A stretch of 64,000 bases of DNA from Gnetum montanum (Eukaryota; Streptophyta; Gnetopsida; Gnetales; Gnetaceae): NCBI GenBank assembly GCA_015680685.1, contig MNCI01034286.1, positions 80,223 through 144,222 of the forward strand, given 5' to 3'. This document shows positions 1-11,399 of this stretch, piece after piece. Both the position numbers and the translations under genes were made by a program. A model generated the notes under the pieces. It worked only from the letters and a program-made list of their open reading frames with translations, did no database searches and was not told where the DNA came from. Position 1 is the first letter of the stretch. The number at the start of each line of letters is the position of its first letter.

Positions 1-896
1 ACGAGGTCGGTCGCGGTCAGGTTTCGCCAGACACAGAAACGGGCAAAGCCCAACCTATCCAGCGACCGCGTGACCCTGTCGAAGGCGATGAACTCGCTGA
101 AATGTCCCGCCACCTCCTATAGGAACTCAAAGCTCCATAACTCCCAAGGGATACCGACCACCCGGATCCAAATGGGGGTGCGGGTGAACAAATCGGGTTC
201 TTTGTGGGCACCGGGGCGCCAGGGGGTCAATGCGAGACCCCGGGCCCCATAGAACCAAGGCCCGTCGAGAAGAATGGAGTTACGGGCCTGCAAGGAGGGG
301 AGGACGAAAAAGAGCAGGTCCTCCGAGAGGCTCCGGACGGTAACTCCCTCCAGTTTCCACTGCTCCTTGACCCAGCGTCGTATCAGGTCAAGCCGGGGGC
401 GGCTCCCCCGGGAGATGAAACGACCGATGAGGCTCCGTTCCATGGTACGCACGCCGTCGGTAGGGGGGTTACGGATGTGAAGGTGCAAGGTGTGGTTAGA
501 ATGGGAGTGAGCCTCGATGGCCCTACACGGCGCGGTGGTCGCCAGGGTTGCCGCGGCCGCTGTCGCAGCTGTCCCAGGAAGCTCGGCGGCCGTACCCGTG
601 GGGGTCACGGCTTCAGCCGTCGTCGGGGTCGCCATCGTGGGGGGCGGGGTGCCGGAGGTTGCCCCCTCCTGAGTCGCGGCCGTGGTTGCTGCCGCAGGAT
701 TCGCGGCCGGGGTGGCCGCCGCCGTAGACGCTGCCGTGCCTGCTGCCGCCATAGCCGCATCCGCAGCGGCCGCCATAGTTGTTGTCGCTGCTGTAGCGGC
801 CGTAGCCGCCGTCATAGTTGCCGTCGCTGCTGCTGTCGCTGCTGTTAGACCTAGGTAATAACTAGAATTGCAATTGCAAAATGAATTGATATACAT
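1..896 (-). pseudogene. DUF4283-domain protein fragment (LINE ORF1-like), runs off the window start
   Basis: The minus frame from 896 to 118 is open for 259 codons, hits one TAG just above position 117, and then continues in the same frame to the window edge. The C-terminal half matches the DUF4283 pattern of plant non-LTR retrotransposon ORF1 proteins: LIGRF at the start, then RRWVKEQWKLEG, a segment on rare residues to LLDGPWFYGARGLALTPWRP, then PIWIRVVGIPWELWS. Beyond the stop the expected ending LDRLGFARFCVWRNL is present, so the stop interrupts a real domain. The zinc knuckle that normally follows would lie outside the window. The N-terminal half is almost only Ala and Thr. The first ~17 codons after the Met at 896 are AT-rich and may not be coding. 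The fragment is much more GC-rich than everything downstream. Family assignment is from remembered motifs; a host DUF4283 gene is less likely. Confidence 0.75.
500..850 (-). repeat. Imperfect GCN/ACN trinucleotide tract encoding Ala/Thr
   Basis: About 115 codons of mostly alanine and threonine, with scattered Met, Pro and Gly, are read on the minus strand as irregular GCN/ACN triplets. The tract lies at the N-terminal side of the DUF4283 domain. It is imperfect, so it looks like an old triplet expansion that has diverged while the frame stayed open. Confidence 0.7.
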
Positions 897-2689
897 CTTC
901 TTGACTATTTTTTGTTTTCATGAACTGATTTATCAACTAATTAACTAATTTTGGTAAGATTTAACCACATTATCTAATTCTTAATGACCTTTCTATATCC
1001 ACCCCCTGGCCCCCCACCCACACCCCCCTCTCCCCTTCTTAAGACACTAACTTTGATAGTGTAACTAATAACAAATTAGAGGTTTAGGAAGATAACACTG
1101 TTTATCTATATAGGTTAAACACTTAGTCTTAAGGTTTAAGAGGTTAAATTTGTAAGTCTCAGCAATTAAACCGGTAGGCATGAATAGCTAGTGTATGTTA
1201 TGGCCTTTTAAGGTACGATTTAAGATATCATTGAATTCTCGGTTTGACTTCATATATGTTAAGAATGGACATCGTATACTAGGTTATGCTAAAATTGAGC
1301 TTTGAAAGTTTTCAAGCACCGCATCCCGCAAGGAGTAAAAACTAATTTTTAGAAGCAACGGCGCACATGGCGACGGTGGCTGCGTTTACACCTGCGGACG
1401 GCAGAGGGAGGGAGCACGCTGGTAGAGGGTGCAGGGACGGTGAGCAGCGGAACAGCAAGAAGGTGTGACAAAGTGCAGGATGGCGGAAAAAATGGAAACT
1501 CTATCATCTCAATACGGCCACAATTGTTAAGGCTTCCGCATTGGGCACATGAATGGTTGAGTTACAAGTTGTAGCAAACTCATCAGAAAATTTGGGCTCC
1601 TCAGCCGCTTGCATCCTGGAAAACCCACCATCCAATCTCTAATCTCTGCTTTTTCGCTTTTGAATTTCATAAATATTCAAGGTACAGGCTGCACAGGGTG
1701 GATCGTGTTTATCCAAGAGAAAAAAGGTAAAGGCTAAACGGCCAGATACAGGAATTTCCCTTGAATTCCAGCGAAAGACAAAAGGTTCAAGGAACATGGC
1801 TTCTGAATGCACATTTTGGGTTTCCTGTTGAGAAAGGTGTTATGGCGATTTTTGTTTTCCCACCTTTTTGAGCGGCATGAACGAGAGAGAGATATATTTT
1901 CTTGGTATAGTTTTTTATTATTTGGTGTGATGTGGTAATGATTCAAGTGTCTTGCAGCTTTGAGATGATGCTGCCAGGAGCATGTTTAATTGCATGAAGG
2001 CACGGGGTGATCTGGTTTGGCCTCCTCTGGACCATGATTGTTTATGCTTTTGATAAGAATCCATGGATTTTGTTGAAGTTTACGATAAGCATAACCTTAA
2101 AATTAGCAGGACAAAATGTAAATTCTTGACCCTCAAGGAACTGCCCATTGGAGTGCGACGTAACCCACCCAAAAAAGAAATTCTTCTTGTTGATAGCTTT
2201 CAATAGGTTACGGTGGGTAAAAAAAAGAAACGAACCGGTGCTATCGGAAATTCTAGGCTCTCGACTGTTGCGTTGTTTCACGTATGATTCACGTCGGAAA
2301 CCTCTTAAATCAGGTTAAAGACCTTAATGTTCTTAAAATATCCAAATATAAGGACCATAATGATCATAAAAACCTCATATACACGAGGGACTTGCAAACT
2401 TGTAAGCTTATTCCATAATGTTAAATAATGATTAAAATAATCATATGATTAAATAGAGAACCTAGACATGAGCCACCTCCACACCTTCTCATGAGACCAT
2501 TTAAGATTTAATTTATAGTATATGAACTTTATAAATTCTAACTTATATTTAAAATTATACTCATAATCATTCTTTTAGACGTCACTTTAGAGAATGGGAC
2601 TTATACCCAACTTTATGAAGAGGACATGCTTTCTTAAGATCATGGCTAGCCATAACTTTTGAATTTTTCCTTACTCTCACTTTTTTTTT
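897..2689. other. Intergenic stretch with no recognised gene
   Basis: No convincing coding region. A C-rich run lies at about 1001-1040. A GC-richer patch at about 1361-1470 holds a 34-codon plus ORF starting ATG at 1367 (MATVAAFTPADGRGRE at its start), which matches nothing I recognise. The 1600-2290 part is less AT-rich than the repeats further on and could be low-copy DNA. Short ORFs here (for example minus 2042-2281) show no family signature. Confidence 0.5.
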
Positions 2690-3466
2690 CTTTTTTTTTA
2701 ATAAATAGTAATTTAATAATTTATTATTATTTATAATGCATGCATAACAAGAAAATTAAAACAAAAATATCTCCTAAACCATAAGTCCAATTGGGACAAA
2801 ATTTGTACTATTAGAATTGTCTCAAGGAGTACTACGCAGTGGACATGGTTTCAAGTGCTAAAAATAAGTTGGATTTTCAAGATTTCGAAGAATCCAAACC
2901 AGCTTATTCTACCAAAATGACATTACTAGGTTGAACATGATAACTTCTAGATGACTTGGATTTCAATTATAATGAGACATTACAAACATTACCCACCTAT
3001 TATTGGTTTCCCTATGGGTCTCATGGCAATAACTCTTATTGATTAAGTTGGAATGAGATGATCTTATGGCTAGATTGAATCCCTTGAACTTACCAATGCA
3101 TAGGTCTTATGTGAGTAATGCCAAGTTACATGGGTTAGGTGCTTAGGACGCTAAGTTCCAACAAGACAAGATTAACTTAGGTCATGGTTACTAATCTTCT
3201 AAGATGAACTTAACAATGACCTTAATCAATTAACATTCTAGCATCACTATCAGCTAAGTAAGAGTTACCTAGATTGGTGTATCCTTATCTTACCAACGTG
3301 TCCTATAATTGATGAATCTTGTTTTAATCACTTCTCTTGATTGCTAATATCAAGGATCATCTTGGACATGTGGCACATTTGGTGGTGCTTCATAACTCTC
3401 CTTGGGTTGTGGCTCCATGGTTCATCATCAAGTTCGGCCCATGATTCTGAATGGGCCTTGGATTGT

Positions 3467-3485
3467 GGTTTGCTTCAATACCAAA
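3467..3485 (-). other. Decayed primer binding site of S1 (tRNA-iMet type)
   Basis: On the minus strand the LTR end is followed by TTTGGTATTGAAGC, which agrees with 9 of 12 positions of the initiator-Met primer site TGGTATCAGAGC. The better kept copy at 26480-26491 supports this reading. Confidence 0.5.
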
Positions 3486-4060
3486 TGTGACATCGCATTT
3501 CCAGATGTCATTGCAAACATCAAATATACATTATATTAGACATTATGCGTAAGAACATAATATACCAAACGTCAAATATATGTAACATTCAACATTATGT
3601 GTAAAAAAAATAACATGGAGAGTGCAAAAAAAAAAAGAATGCTTTATTAATGTGGAATAGCGTATTTGGATCATGCTCTAATGGTGTTCCTTGGGGTTTT
3701 CTTCCTTCAGCACTTATCCCTTTGAGGTAATCTAGCACTGCCACCATGATTAAGCATATCACCAACCAGAAGGAATGACCAATCCACTTTCTGTCCTACT
3801 CCACCTAGCTCCCATTACTCACCTTTACTAGCTCCACAACTCCATGCCAGCACAATCTCTATGCCCAAGTATAGTTTTCTTAGGTCAAACCCTCAAAGGT
3901 TATCTCTTGTCTCAAGAGACATGTTTGTTATTACAACATGCCCTTTCACTTCTTAATTACAACTCTCTTTTCGGGTCTTGTTATGATAATGATAATACTT
4001 GTTATGGAGAGGCACCATCTTTGTTATGCAATAGCAACATTTGGAAATGGAGACATTACA
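3486..4060 (-). repeat. LTR of S1
   Basis: In plus orientation it begins TGTGACATC and ends GACATTACA, and matches 26494-27055 over its whole length. It is 575 bp against 562 bp in the other copy. The ends fit the TG..CA rule of LTRs. Confidence 0.65.
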
Positions 4061-7000
4061 TTGAGCATGCCCATACATGTCTAAAATAGTCACTAGCCAT
4101 TACTATAAGATGTTGTTATCTCTACCAATTATCACACACACCACATCACCCTAGGAAACATCTTGAAAATTTGTTGTGACATGTATATATTCATCAGTGT
4201 CTTAGATTGTAATGCTTAGTGGTGATACCACCATTATTGCCATCAAAAGATGATGATGCAAGATGTTGAATAAGAAAGAAAATGAAAATAGAAAATGCAA
4301 AAATTGTGAAGTATGCTAATTGGACTAATAAATAATGGTTAGCATAATAAGAAAAGAACCATTAGGAAGGTAGCTTTGAAGAAGGTTGAACTTTAAAAAA
4401 ATGATGAAATAAAGAACATTATTTTGACCTTAAAGATGTGAAAGTAAAACTTTGTGAAGCATGACTAGATTTAGATTTAGAAATCACCAAGAGATCCACC
4501 ATGCATATTCATAAGCAAGAAAGTGTGTGTGAGTGATGCATAATTAATGTCAAGAGAGCCAACATTGCTAAGTATTTATAGGCACAAAATAGAATTTTAG
4601 AAATTTTAAGAATAATAATTTCATTTCAAGATCATACACATGTATCTACTAGAGGATCCAAATGTTCAATGAATGGGTTCAAGTTACTAAGAAATATTAG
4701 AATAAACCCACAACATCCAAGAATGAGTTCTAAGATAAAATAAGAAAAAAATTAGAATAAACACAAAATATTCATTTAACATGCCTTTTTAATATGTTCT
4801 TACATTATTCTAAAATATTAAAATAATATGAAATAATTAATTAATTAATTATAAAATAGTCGCAATAGGTCATCAGCATCCTTCCATCTTGTTTAACTTG
4901 GGAGTAACAAGAATTTGTAAGATAATTAGAGAATATATTCAAATTAAAATAGTAAAAAGAATAAAAGGGAAAAATAATAAAATACAAATGTATCAAATAC
5001 ATATAAGAAGACAAGAGTTCAAATATTAAGATGCACAATCATAGGCATATAAAAATTATTATTTAATCTAAGAGATCTTAAATTCTATTCTAACAAACAT
5101 AAAAGGAGTATTAACATACACAAGTATAAGCCACTAGCAAGATACAATATAATATTAGATAATATTACCTTAAAATACATCCTTATGCTAATGAACCAAG
5201 CATATGAAAAAAGATAATAATGTAAAGATTCTAGGTTCTAAACATTAAGGTGTTACAGAAAGTAGGGACATACTACTATCAACTATAAAGAGTGATAAAA
5301 AGCTCTAATGTTAAATTAACCTAAGTAAAACATGATATCATCCTTATTTTACAAGAAAAAGGCCATGCTATTGATGTGTGCTACTCACATTTGTAAAGGG
5401 TAGGTTAGAATAAATGAAGAGAATATTATCCCTTAATCTCCAAATAAATAATCCTAATCAAGAATTGAAAGAGAACCTATAGTAGAATGTGTCAACAACA
5501 TCCCCATTTTCAACAAGGAAAAGAAAATATTATCAAAAGTCAATCTTACATCATAGACTCCACCTTTAATATAATCATACCTAGTTCAAAACCAAAAAGA
5601 GCATCCACTAAAGTTTTTTAATGAAAACTTTAATGACTCTCATATTAGGTTAGCTAAAGAACATTTTCTTTCTTTTCTCAAGCTATATGAAAAAATTGGA
5701 TCTTCTTTTGGATCTAGATTTATTATCACTACCACCAAGTAACAAGTCATAATTGACCCAAATTATATCCTTAGAAACATGGATCCAACTTCCAATTCTA
5801 ATAATATGGGTTAAACTTCTACCCTCAAAAATATGGATTCATACCCAACTACATCTACCTAGGTGTAGGATGAATGATGCACTGTTGACATCTCCTTGTT
5901 ATCTTTTGATAAGAAAACAAATATGAGAATAAGAAGAATTCATAGTTGCATCACGAAACCTTGAACACATGCTTAGGATTTAATTTTCTAGAAAATTTTA
6001 AGAAAACTAGGATGTTCACCAAAATGTTGAGGGGGTTCATTCAACTCAGGAGAAGTATTACTAAAATTGAAGCTAATACATAAGAGCAAAAGAAGTACCA
6101 AGTTGTAAACCATAATCAAACTTAATTATTATAAGTTGAAACTATATGGAATTGGGTACCTCCTTCAAGATTAAGTTACTCAAGGATTTAGCTCATAGAT
6201 AATAAATTGATTTTATTCTTCTTAAAGAAACCAAGTTATTGAGAAAGAAAATAACCTTTAAAATTGGTTGACTTGAATAAAACTTGATCTTCACTTTATT
6301 TATGGGTTGCAAAGATGAATCGACAATTATTTCATAGCATCCCTTCTTCACAATCTGATTGAATCATGCTCACATTATGGTCATAGAAAGTATAGCTAAT
6401 TGCATTATAAAAAAATTTTATGATGCTTAGAACCATATTTAATACATGAAATTGCTTGATGTCATTATGGGATCTTTGTTGAAAAACATTCTCATGAATA
6501 TCATGAAGGAACTTCAATTAGATATAGTTTTCTCATGCGAAAAGTGGTTTTGATAGATAGAATTAGGACAAAGCTAATTAGTTCAATGAGTTGTTGAATG
6601 AGCATGAATACATCAACATTAAAATGCATTGCAATAATTTTACCTAGCTTAATAGCATACAAAACACTTGCATGGTGTAGACTAGAATTGATAGAGTAAT
6701 TATTAATAGTCATGCTATAGACACCTTCCAATTCTAGATTAGATTTTTGAAAAAGGTGGGCTTATATCATAGGTCAATCATCTTATATTGTGGGATGCAA
6801 CTCAGGAGGTGCATAAGGTTTTAACTTGGAAGGTATTAGCTACAATAATATCTATTATATAAATTAGTTAAAGATTAGTACGCCACATAATCATATGTTG
6901 AAAATTTTATTATGTAGATGCAACATAGACTAACCACCAATAAGTAAAATATCATTTTTTGAAGTAAGAAAGATAAAAAAAATTTAATTATGGGACACAT

Positions 7001-7878
7001 GAGCTACTAAAAAGGCTATAATACAAGTAGTTTGCGTAAGAATAGATGATTGTTCCTCTTGATGATCATGACACCATTACTAAACTTCATTACATTTACA
7101 TTGTTAAAAAAGAGTAATGAAATTAAAGATCTTGAGTTCAATAGCTCAAAAAGATAGTGATACAAGATTCTTCTTTTCTTTGGCTAACAAGAGAAATCTT
7201 GCCTATAGAATTTATCACCTCATTGCAAAATGAAATTTATATGCTAATACCCAAGATATAGATACTATCCTTCTTAACTATCTCATTCATTTATAAGAGG
7301 CAAGTCCTACTATAATAATTACTATCAACATCAACCTTACTATTACCTAAAATATCAACATGAAGCTTTAACCTCTTATGTATTTTTTTGAAACATAGAG
7401 GATGGTCAACTTCATGCATAATAATAAATCCCCTAAACTAGATGAATGACCAACTGAATTCCTTCAATATTTCTCTAATATAACTCATCCAAACATCTAG
7501 GATCTGACATAAAATATGATTTGGGCCTCTATTATCTTCATAATGCTTAATAGCATCACAATGATCCTCATCTCTAAGAAAGAACAGTACAAAGTATCTC
7601 AGGACTATACGTTGATAAAGATTAGTTATGCTTTTTGATCTTTTGAAGTATAAGATCCAAGGAAATCATAAAAAATTTATATTGATATAATTCAAGATAC
7701 ACACAACATGTTTTAATAATACCTTTGATTGTGTGAGTACCATACAGTAAACTTTAATATGTTATACAAATTCAAAGTAGTGGAAATGATGTTTGAGATA
7801 CTTTATGAATACCTTATATTTATCTCATACCTATTCACGATGATTATACATAAGATTTTCTAAGAATATTTATAAGTA
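4061..7878. other. AT-rich stretch without a recognisable gene; ends in R-family repeat
   Basis: All ORFs are short and interrupted. Minus-strand fragments such as 6501-6731 and 6332-6517 resemble in style the unassigned minus ORF at 22593-22994, but I cannot name a family. Positions 7600-7785 match 24500-24635 joined directly to 27056-27090, so the end of this stretch belongs to the R repeat and shows the state of that site without the S2 insertion. Element A is inserted at 7878/7879. Confidence 0.5.
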
Positions 7879-8796
7879 TGATGAGTCACAGTTTTGTTAA
7901 CTACATTGACGAGGCCTCGTCAATGCAGCCTCATCAATTAGACCTCATCGACAAGGCCTCATCAATGCATTGTATCATGTGTCAAAGAGGCCTTGTCAAT
8001 GCAGTGTCTACTTTTCAACTATAAATACATGCCTACCAGCCACATTTATAGTATCAAGATTTCAGTACTAGCAAATCTCTTACAATTTGTTCATTTGAGA
8101 GAGAATTTTTCTCCTAAGTGGCCATAGCAAGAGTCATTGAGTGTACAGATCTTTATTCAACCATTGTTGTACCTGAGCATGACAGTGTGTGCGGAAATAA
8201 AGATGAGCTTTCTGATTATCCTTGCAACATTCTAGATAGATTAAATATTTTATTTATGCATTTAATGTTTTTAATTATTTATTAAATGTTTCTAATTATT
8301 ATTAAATGTTTTCTAGTAATTAAATTAATGAAGAAATTAAGCAAGATAAGTGAAATAGATTAAGCGCATAAGTACAATCACTTCGAGCATAACATGTATT
8401 TGCTTGGTACACCTAGTAGTGTAGCGCTTGGTAACCCAACAATGGATACATGGGTTTAGGACATGTGTGGAAACTGGGAGTAGATTCTTATGTTAGGACT
8501 ACTTAGATACTAGTTAATTAGTTAATTTGAATTAGTTAATCCAATAACTTTTATGTCCATTTGAACACCAAATCATAAAATACAAAATGATAAAAATCAA
8601 ATGCATTAATTACACTTAACCATACTAGTGTACATCACAAGTGTAATTGGGAAGACAACAATTGACCTTAAGGAAAGATTCTCTTCCTAGAAGACTAGTG
8701 CGCCAGAAACTATAAAGTCCATAGAATTTAACTAGATCACATGCGAATGGTTTGTGATTCGTATGGTTGAGCATAGAGGTACCTCATCGCTCATCA
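7879..8796 (+). repeat. 5' LTR of element A
   Basis: 918 bp, starting TGATGAGTC and ending CGCTCATCA. It aligns with 20293-21146 along its length. U3 holds GAGGCCTC palindromes, TATAAATA lies at 8020-8027, and a GAAATAAAGATGAGC block containing AATAAA lies near 8195, probably the R-region polyadenylation signal. The same block is in all five elements. Confidence 0.9.
7904..8027 (+). promoter_or_regulatory. U3 promoter region of element A with palindromic array and TATA box
   Basis: Positions 7904-7925 form a perfect 22-bp palindrome whose core is TGACGAGGCCTCGTCA, that is two TGACG half-sites facing each other. Weaker versions of the unit (CCTCATCAAT, GAGGCCTTGTCAATG) follow up to about 8000. 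TATAAATA at 8020-8027 is the likely TATA box. TGACG is the core bound by plant TGA-type bZIP factors; that the array binds them is inference. Confidence 0.6.
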
Positions 8797-8816
8797 TTGG
8801 TGCTATTTTCAAGGCC
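8797..8816 (+). other. Decayed primer binding site of element A
   Basis: The sequence right after the LTR, TTGGTGCTATTTTCAAGG, keeps the start of the tRNA-Asp primer site TTGGCGCCGTTGCCGGGG but has several changes. Better copies in B, C and E support the assignment. Confidence 0.55.
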
Positions 8817-8948
8817 TTTGTTTGTTGAAACATGCACTATCTAGGATTAGTGAATATTATTTATATCACTGGACAAACTCAAGGTCAACATCACTCTCAA
8901 TGACATATAAACTACTAAGCACATTGATAATTTTATTCATTTTGCAAA

Positions 8949-10800
8949 ATATCTTCTTCTTCCCACAAACATGAAAATGTCAAACCACTAGTCCCACAAG
9001 AATGCAAAGTGGTATATACTCATCCAGATGAGTATTTGTTAGACTTCACCTTCATCCTACATCAAGATGAACAAATGTAATGGCATGACATGGAGGGCAA
9101 CATTGTCTTGCCTCCCGATTGATCTATGCCCAAGATTTTGTTTCAAACTCTTAAAAAATTGGGCATCACCGACCTTCACGAGGAATACTTTGTGAATGGT
9201 TATGACACTCAGGACTACCGTACCACTGAAACACAATGCAAGTGAGATTGATATTAAGAGAAGCTCCATGAGGCTATGAAGGAAAAGCATTACACTAATC
9301 CCTTGTTCCTACCAGATCAAGATGAGAAAGAGGATCCTCCCTTTGAAGGTTCTCAACATAACAATTCACCATCCCCTTTTATCAGTGACAAGGATGCGAC
9401 CCTAAACTTATGATCCATGCTTCATAAAATAGATTTAAGAAAGAGTGATAGTCAAGGTAGGGACTTAGGCAAACATCACAATTGCAAGGCATCTAAGGAT
9501 GATAATCATAATTAGTGAAAAGTGGTGGCAAACACTAAGTGGTGGTGGTGGTCCACCTTCCTCTCCATCCTCTTCATCCGAGTCCAAACATTCCTCTTCA
9601 TCTTCCAATTCTCATAGAATCCACCATCAAAATAATCATGATGAAGGTGATCAACAAGACAATAATGATCGTGAAGGCCACCAAAATTGAAGGGATGGTC
9701 AAAACCATCATCAGCGTCATCGATGCAGTGATGATGATGAACCTTTGTTGGTGACTCGAAGCATGCTCAACATTGCAAAGGTAGTCAAAATTCCAACTAG
9801 GCATATTAAATATAATAGGATCAAGTGCTTAAAAATTACTAATATCCCAAGATTTGAGGGAGGATACAACTCTGATCCATAGACACATCTACAAGCTTTC
9901 CATGATGCCTGTGCCTTACAAAACATAGGAAATGAATGGTAGAAACTCAAGCTCTTCCCTAGGACACTCATCAAGGAAGTTGAAAGCTAGTACTAGTCCT
10001 TAGAACTAGAATCCATTTGTCAATGGAGTACCATGTTAGATTTATTTAATGACAAATACCAAACATACTCTAGAGTGTCTAATCTAAGAAGGTAAATCCA
10101 AGGCTAGAAACAGGGAACACATGAACTCTTATATGTGGCCATGGATAGATACTATTCACTCTTACACCAATGCCCTAGCCATGGTTATTCTCAGAGGGAA
10201 CAACTACACCACATCATAGATGAGCTCAAAGTAGAAATTAGAAAAACTCTTGGGGTGTATGGCCAAGGAAGATTATCTAAATTGAGAGCTCATCAAATCC
10301 AAAGGCTGATTAAGTAGGTAGTAAAAGAAGAAGATGAGCTACAAAAAAGGGAAAGTGCAGAAGCATATAATAGGGATCCTTCCATCAAGAAATGAGAGGT
10401 CCTATTTTGTGATGAAGAGGATTCACCACTTGATGAAGTGATGAACAAGAAAACCCTGCCCATCCAAAAATATATTTTTTGATATTTAGAAAAATATTGA
10501 TAAATTATGAGACTCTTTAGATGAAAAATTTCAAACTACTATGAAGATCACTAAAGAATCCAAAGAGCAAAATGGTGATCATAACTGCAGGAGGTCAAAA
10601 GAAGTTGAACGTGCCTACCAAAGAGGTAAGGGAAAAGCTGTGGCCATAGAGGAAGTTGTGGCCATAGAGGAAGTTGTGGAAGCCGACTCTAATGATGAAA
10701 CTAATTGTGACATTTGTCAATACAAACATCCAAAGGGTTGTTGCCCTATGGTATCACACTTACAAGAGTCTAGGGTGTATGTATTGATCCTCAACTAGCA
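8949..10800 (+). pseudogene. gag: gag of element A
   Basis: Alignment with the gag start of element E (62826) puts the initiation codon at 8949, where ATG has become ATA. The N-terminal signature VVYTHPDEY and FTFILHQDEQ is kept. A serine- and histidine-rich linker follows (about 9540-9720), then the capsid core of retrotransposon Gag (about 9830-10320) with IPRFEGGYNSDP and FNDKYQTYSRVSNLRR, then a Lys/Glu-rich part with a duplicated VAIEEV unit. It ends in a zinc knuckle at 10706-10744, spaced CX2CX3HX3CC rather than CX2CX4HX4C. Numerous in-frame stops (for example after SDP and in the capsid) make it non-functional. Confidence 0.8.
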
Positions 10801-11399
10801 TGTAGGCAAGCACCTAGACAATTACCTTATCCTCAAGGTAATCCAAGGTAGTTCCACCAACAATAACAAGCTTACTACCCAAGTGGAGCTCCTCCACAAC
10901 CTTATGAACAGTATCAACAATGGTATCAATCACAGTCATGGGAAATGTCATCACCAAGGTAGCAGTATCTTTATAGGCAACTAGATCCATATGGGTACTA
11001 TGTTCAGCAAGCCATCTCCCCAAGAAGTTATGCAAGTCATACCTCATTTCAGCATCACTATTATCCTCCAGAGTACCACTGAACACATTCATCATCTACT
11101 CAAGGGGAACATCCATATCCATACCATCCTTCACATCTATCTACACATACAACTCTACCTTCAACCTAGCTACCTCTTACTCCATCCATGCAAGGTGAGA
11201 TTCCTCCACAACTGCAACAACAAAATGCTATGAGGGCTATACATTCACAACCAGCTTTCTAGTCAAGTGGTTTGGACAATAGATCTAGAAAAAGAGCCTT
11301 CTTCTGACCTAGCAGTCCTCTCCAACCCTCACAACCTAGCACAGTTGATCATCCTACATTTCTAATACCCTCATCCTCTACATTAAATACCTTCAAGTG

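Larger units (their letters stand above)
2690..4060 (-). mobile_element. Small LTR-element copy S1 (one LTR plus part of the interior)
   Basis: This stretch is a direct repeat of 25780-27055: the interior (2690-3485), the primer site and the LTR (3486-4060) line up in the same order and orientation. Read on the minus strand it is 5' LTR, primer site, interior. No reading frame is recognisable in the interior, so it appears non-autonomous. No second LTR is visible below 2690, so the copy is truncated or its other end has decayed. Confidence 0.65.

Noticed and set aside
204-848. Long plus-strand ORF (214 codons) opposite the DUF4283 fragment
   Set aside because: It is the antisense shadow of a GC-rich coding strand; its Arg/Gly/Cys-rich product follows from the GCN triplets read in another frame.
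1001-1045. C-rich tract as the 3' end of a third SINE
   Set aside because: No B box, no AGTTATAA block and no flanking duplication were found upstream.
1367-1471. Short GC-rich plus ORF as first exon of a host gene
   Set aside because: Only 34 codons, no recognisable motif and no linked exon downstream.
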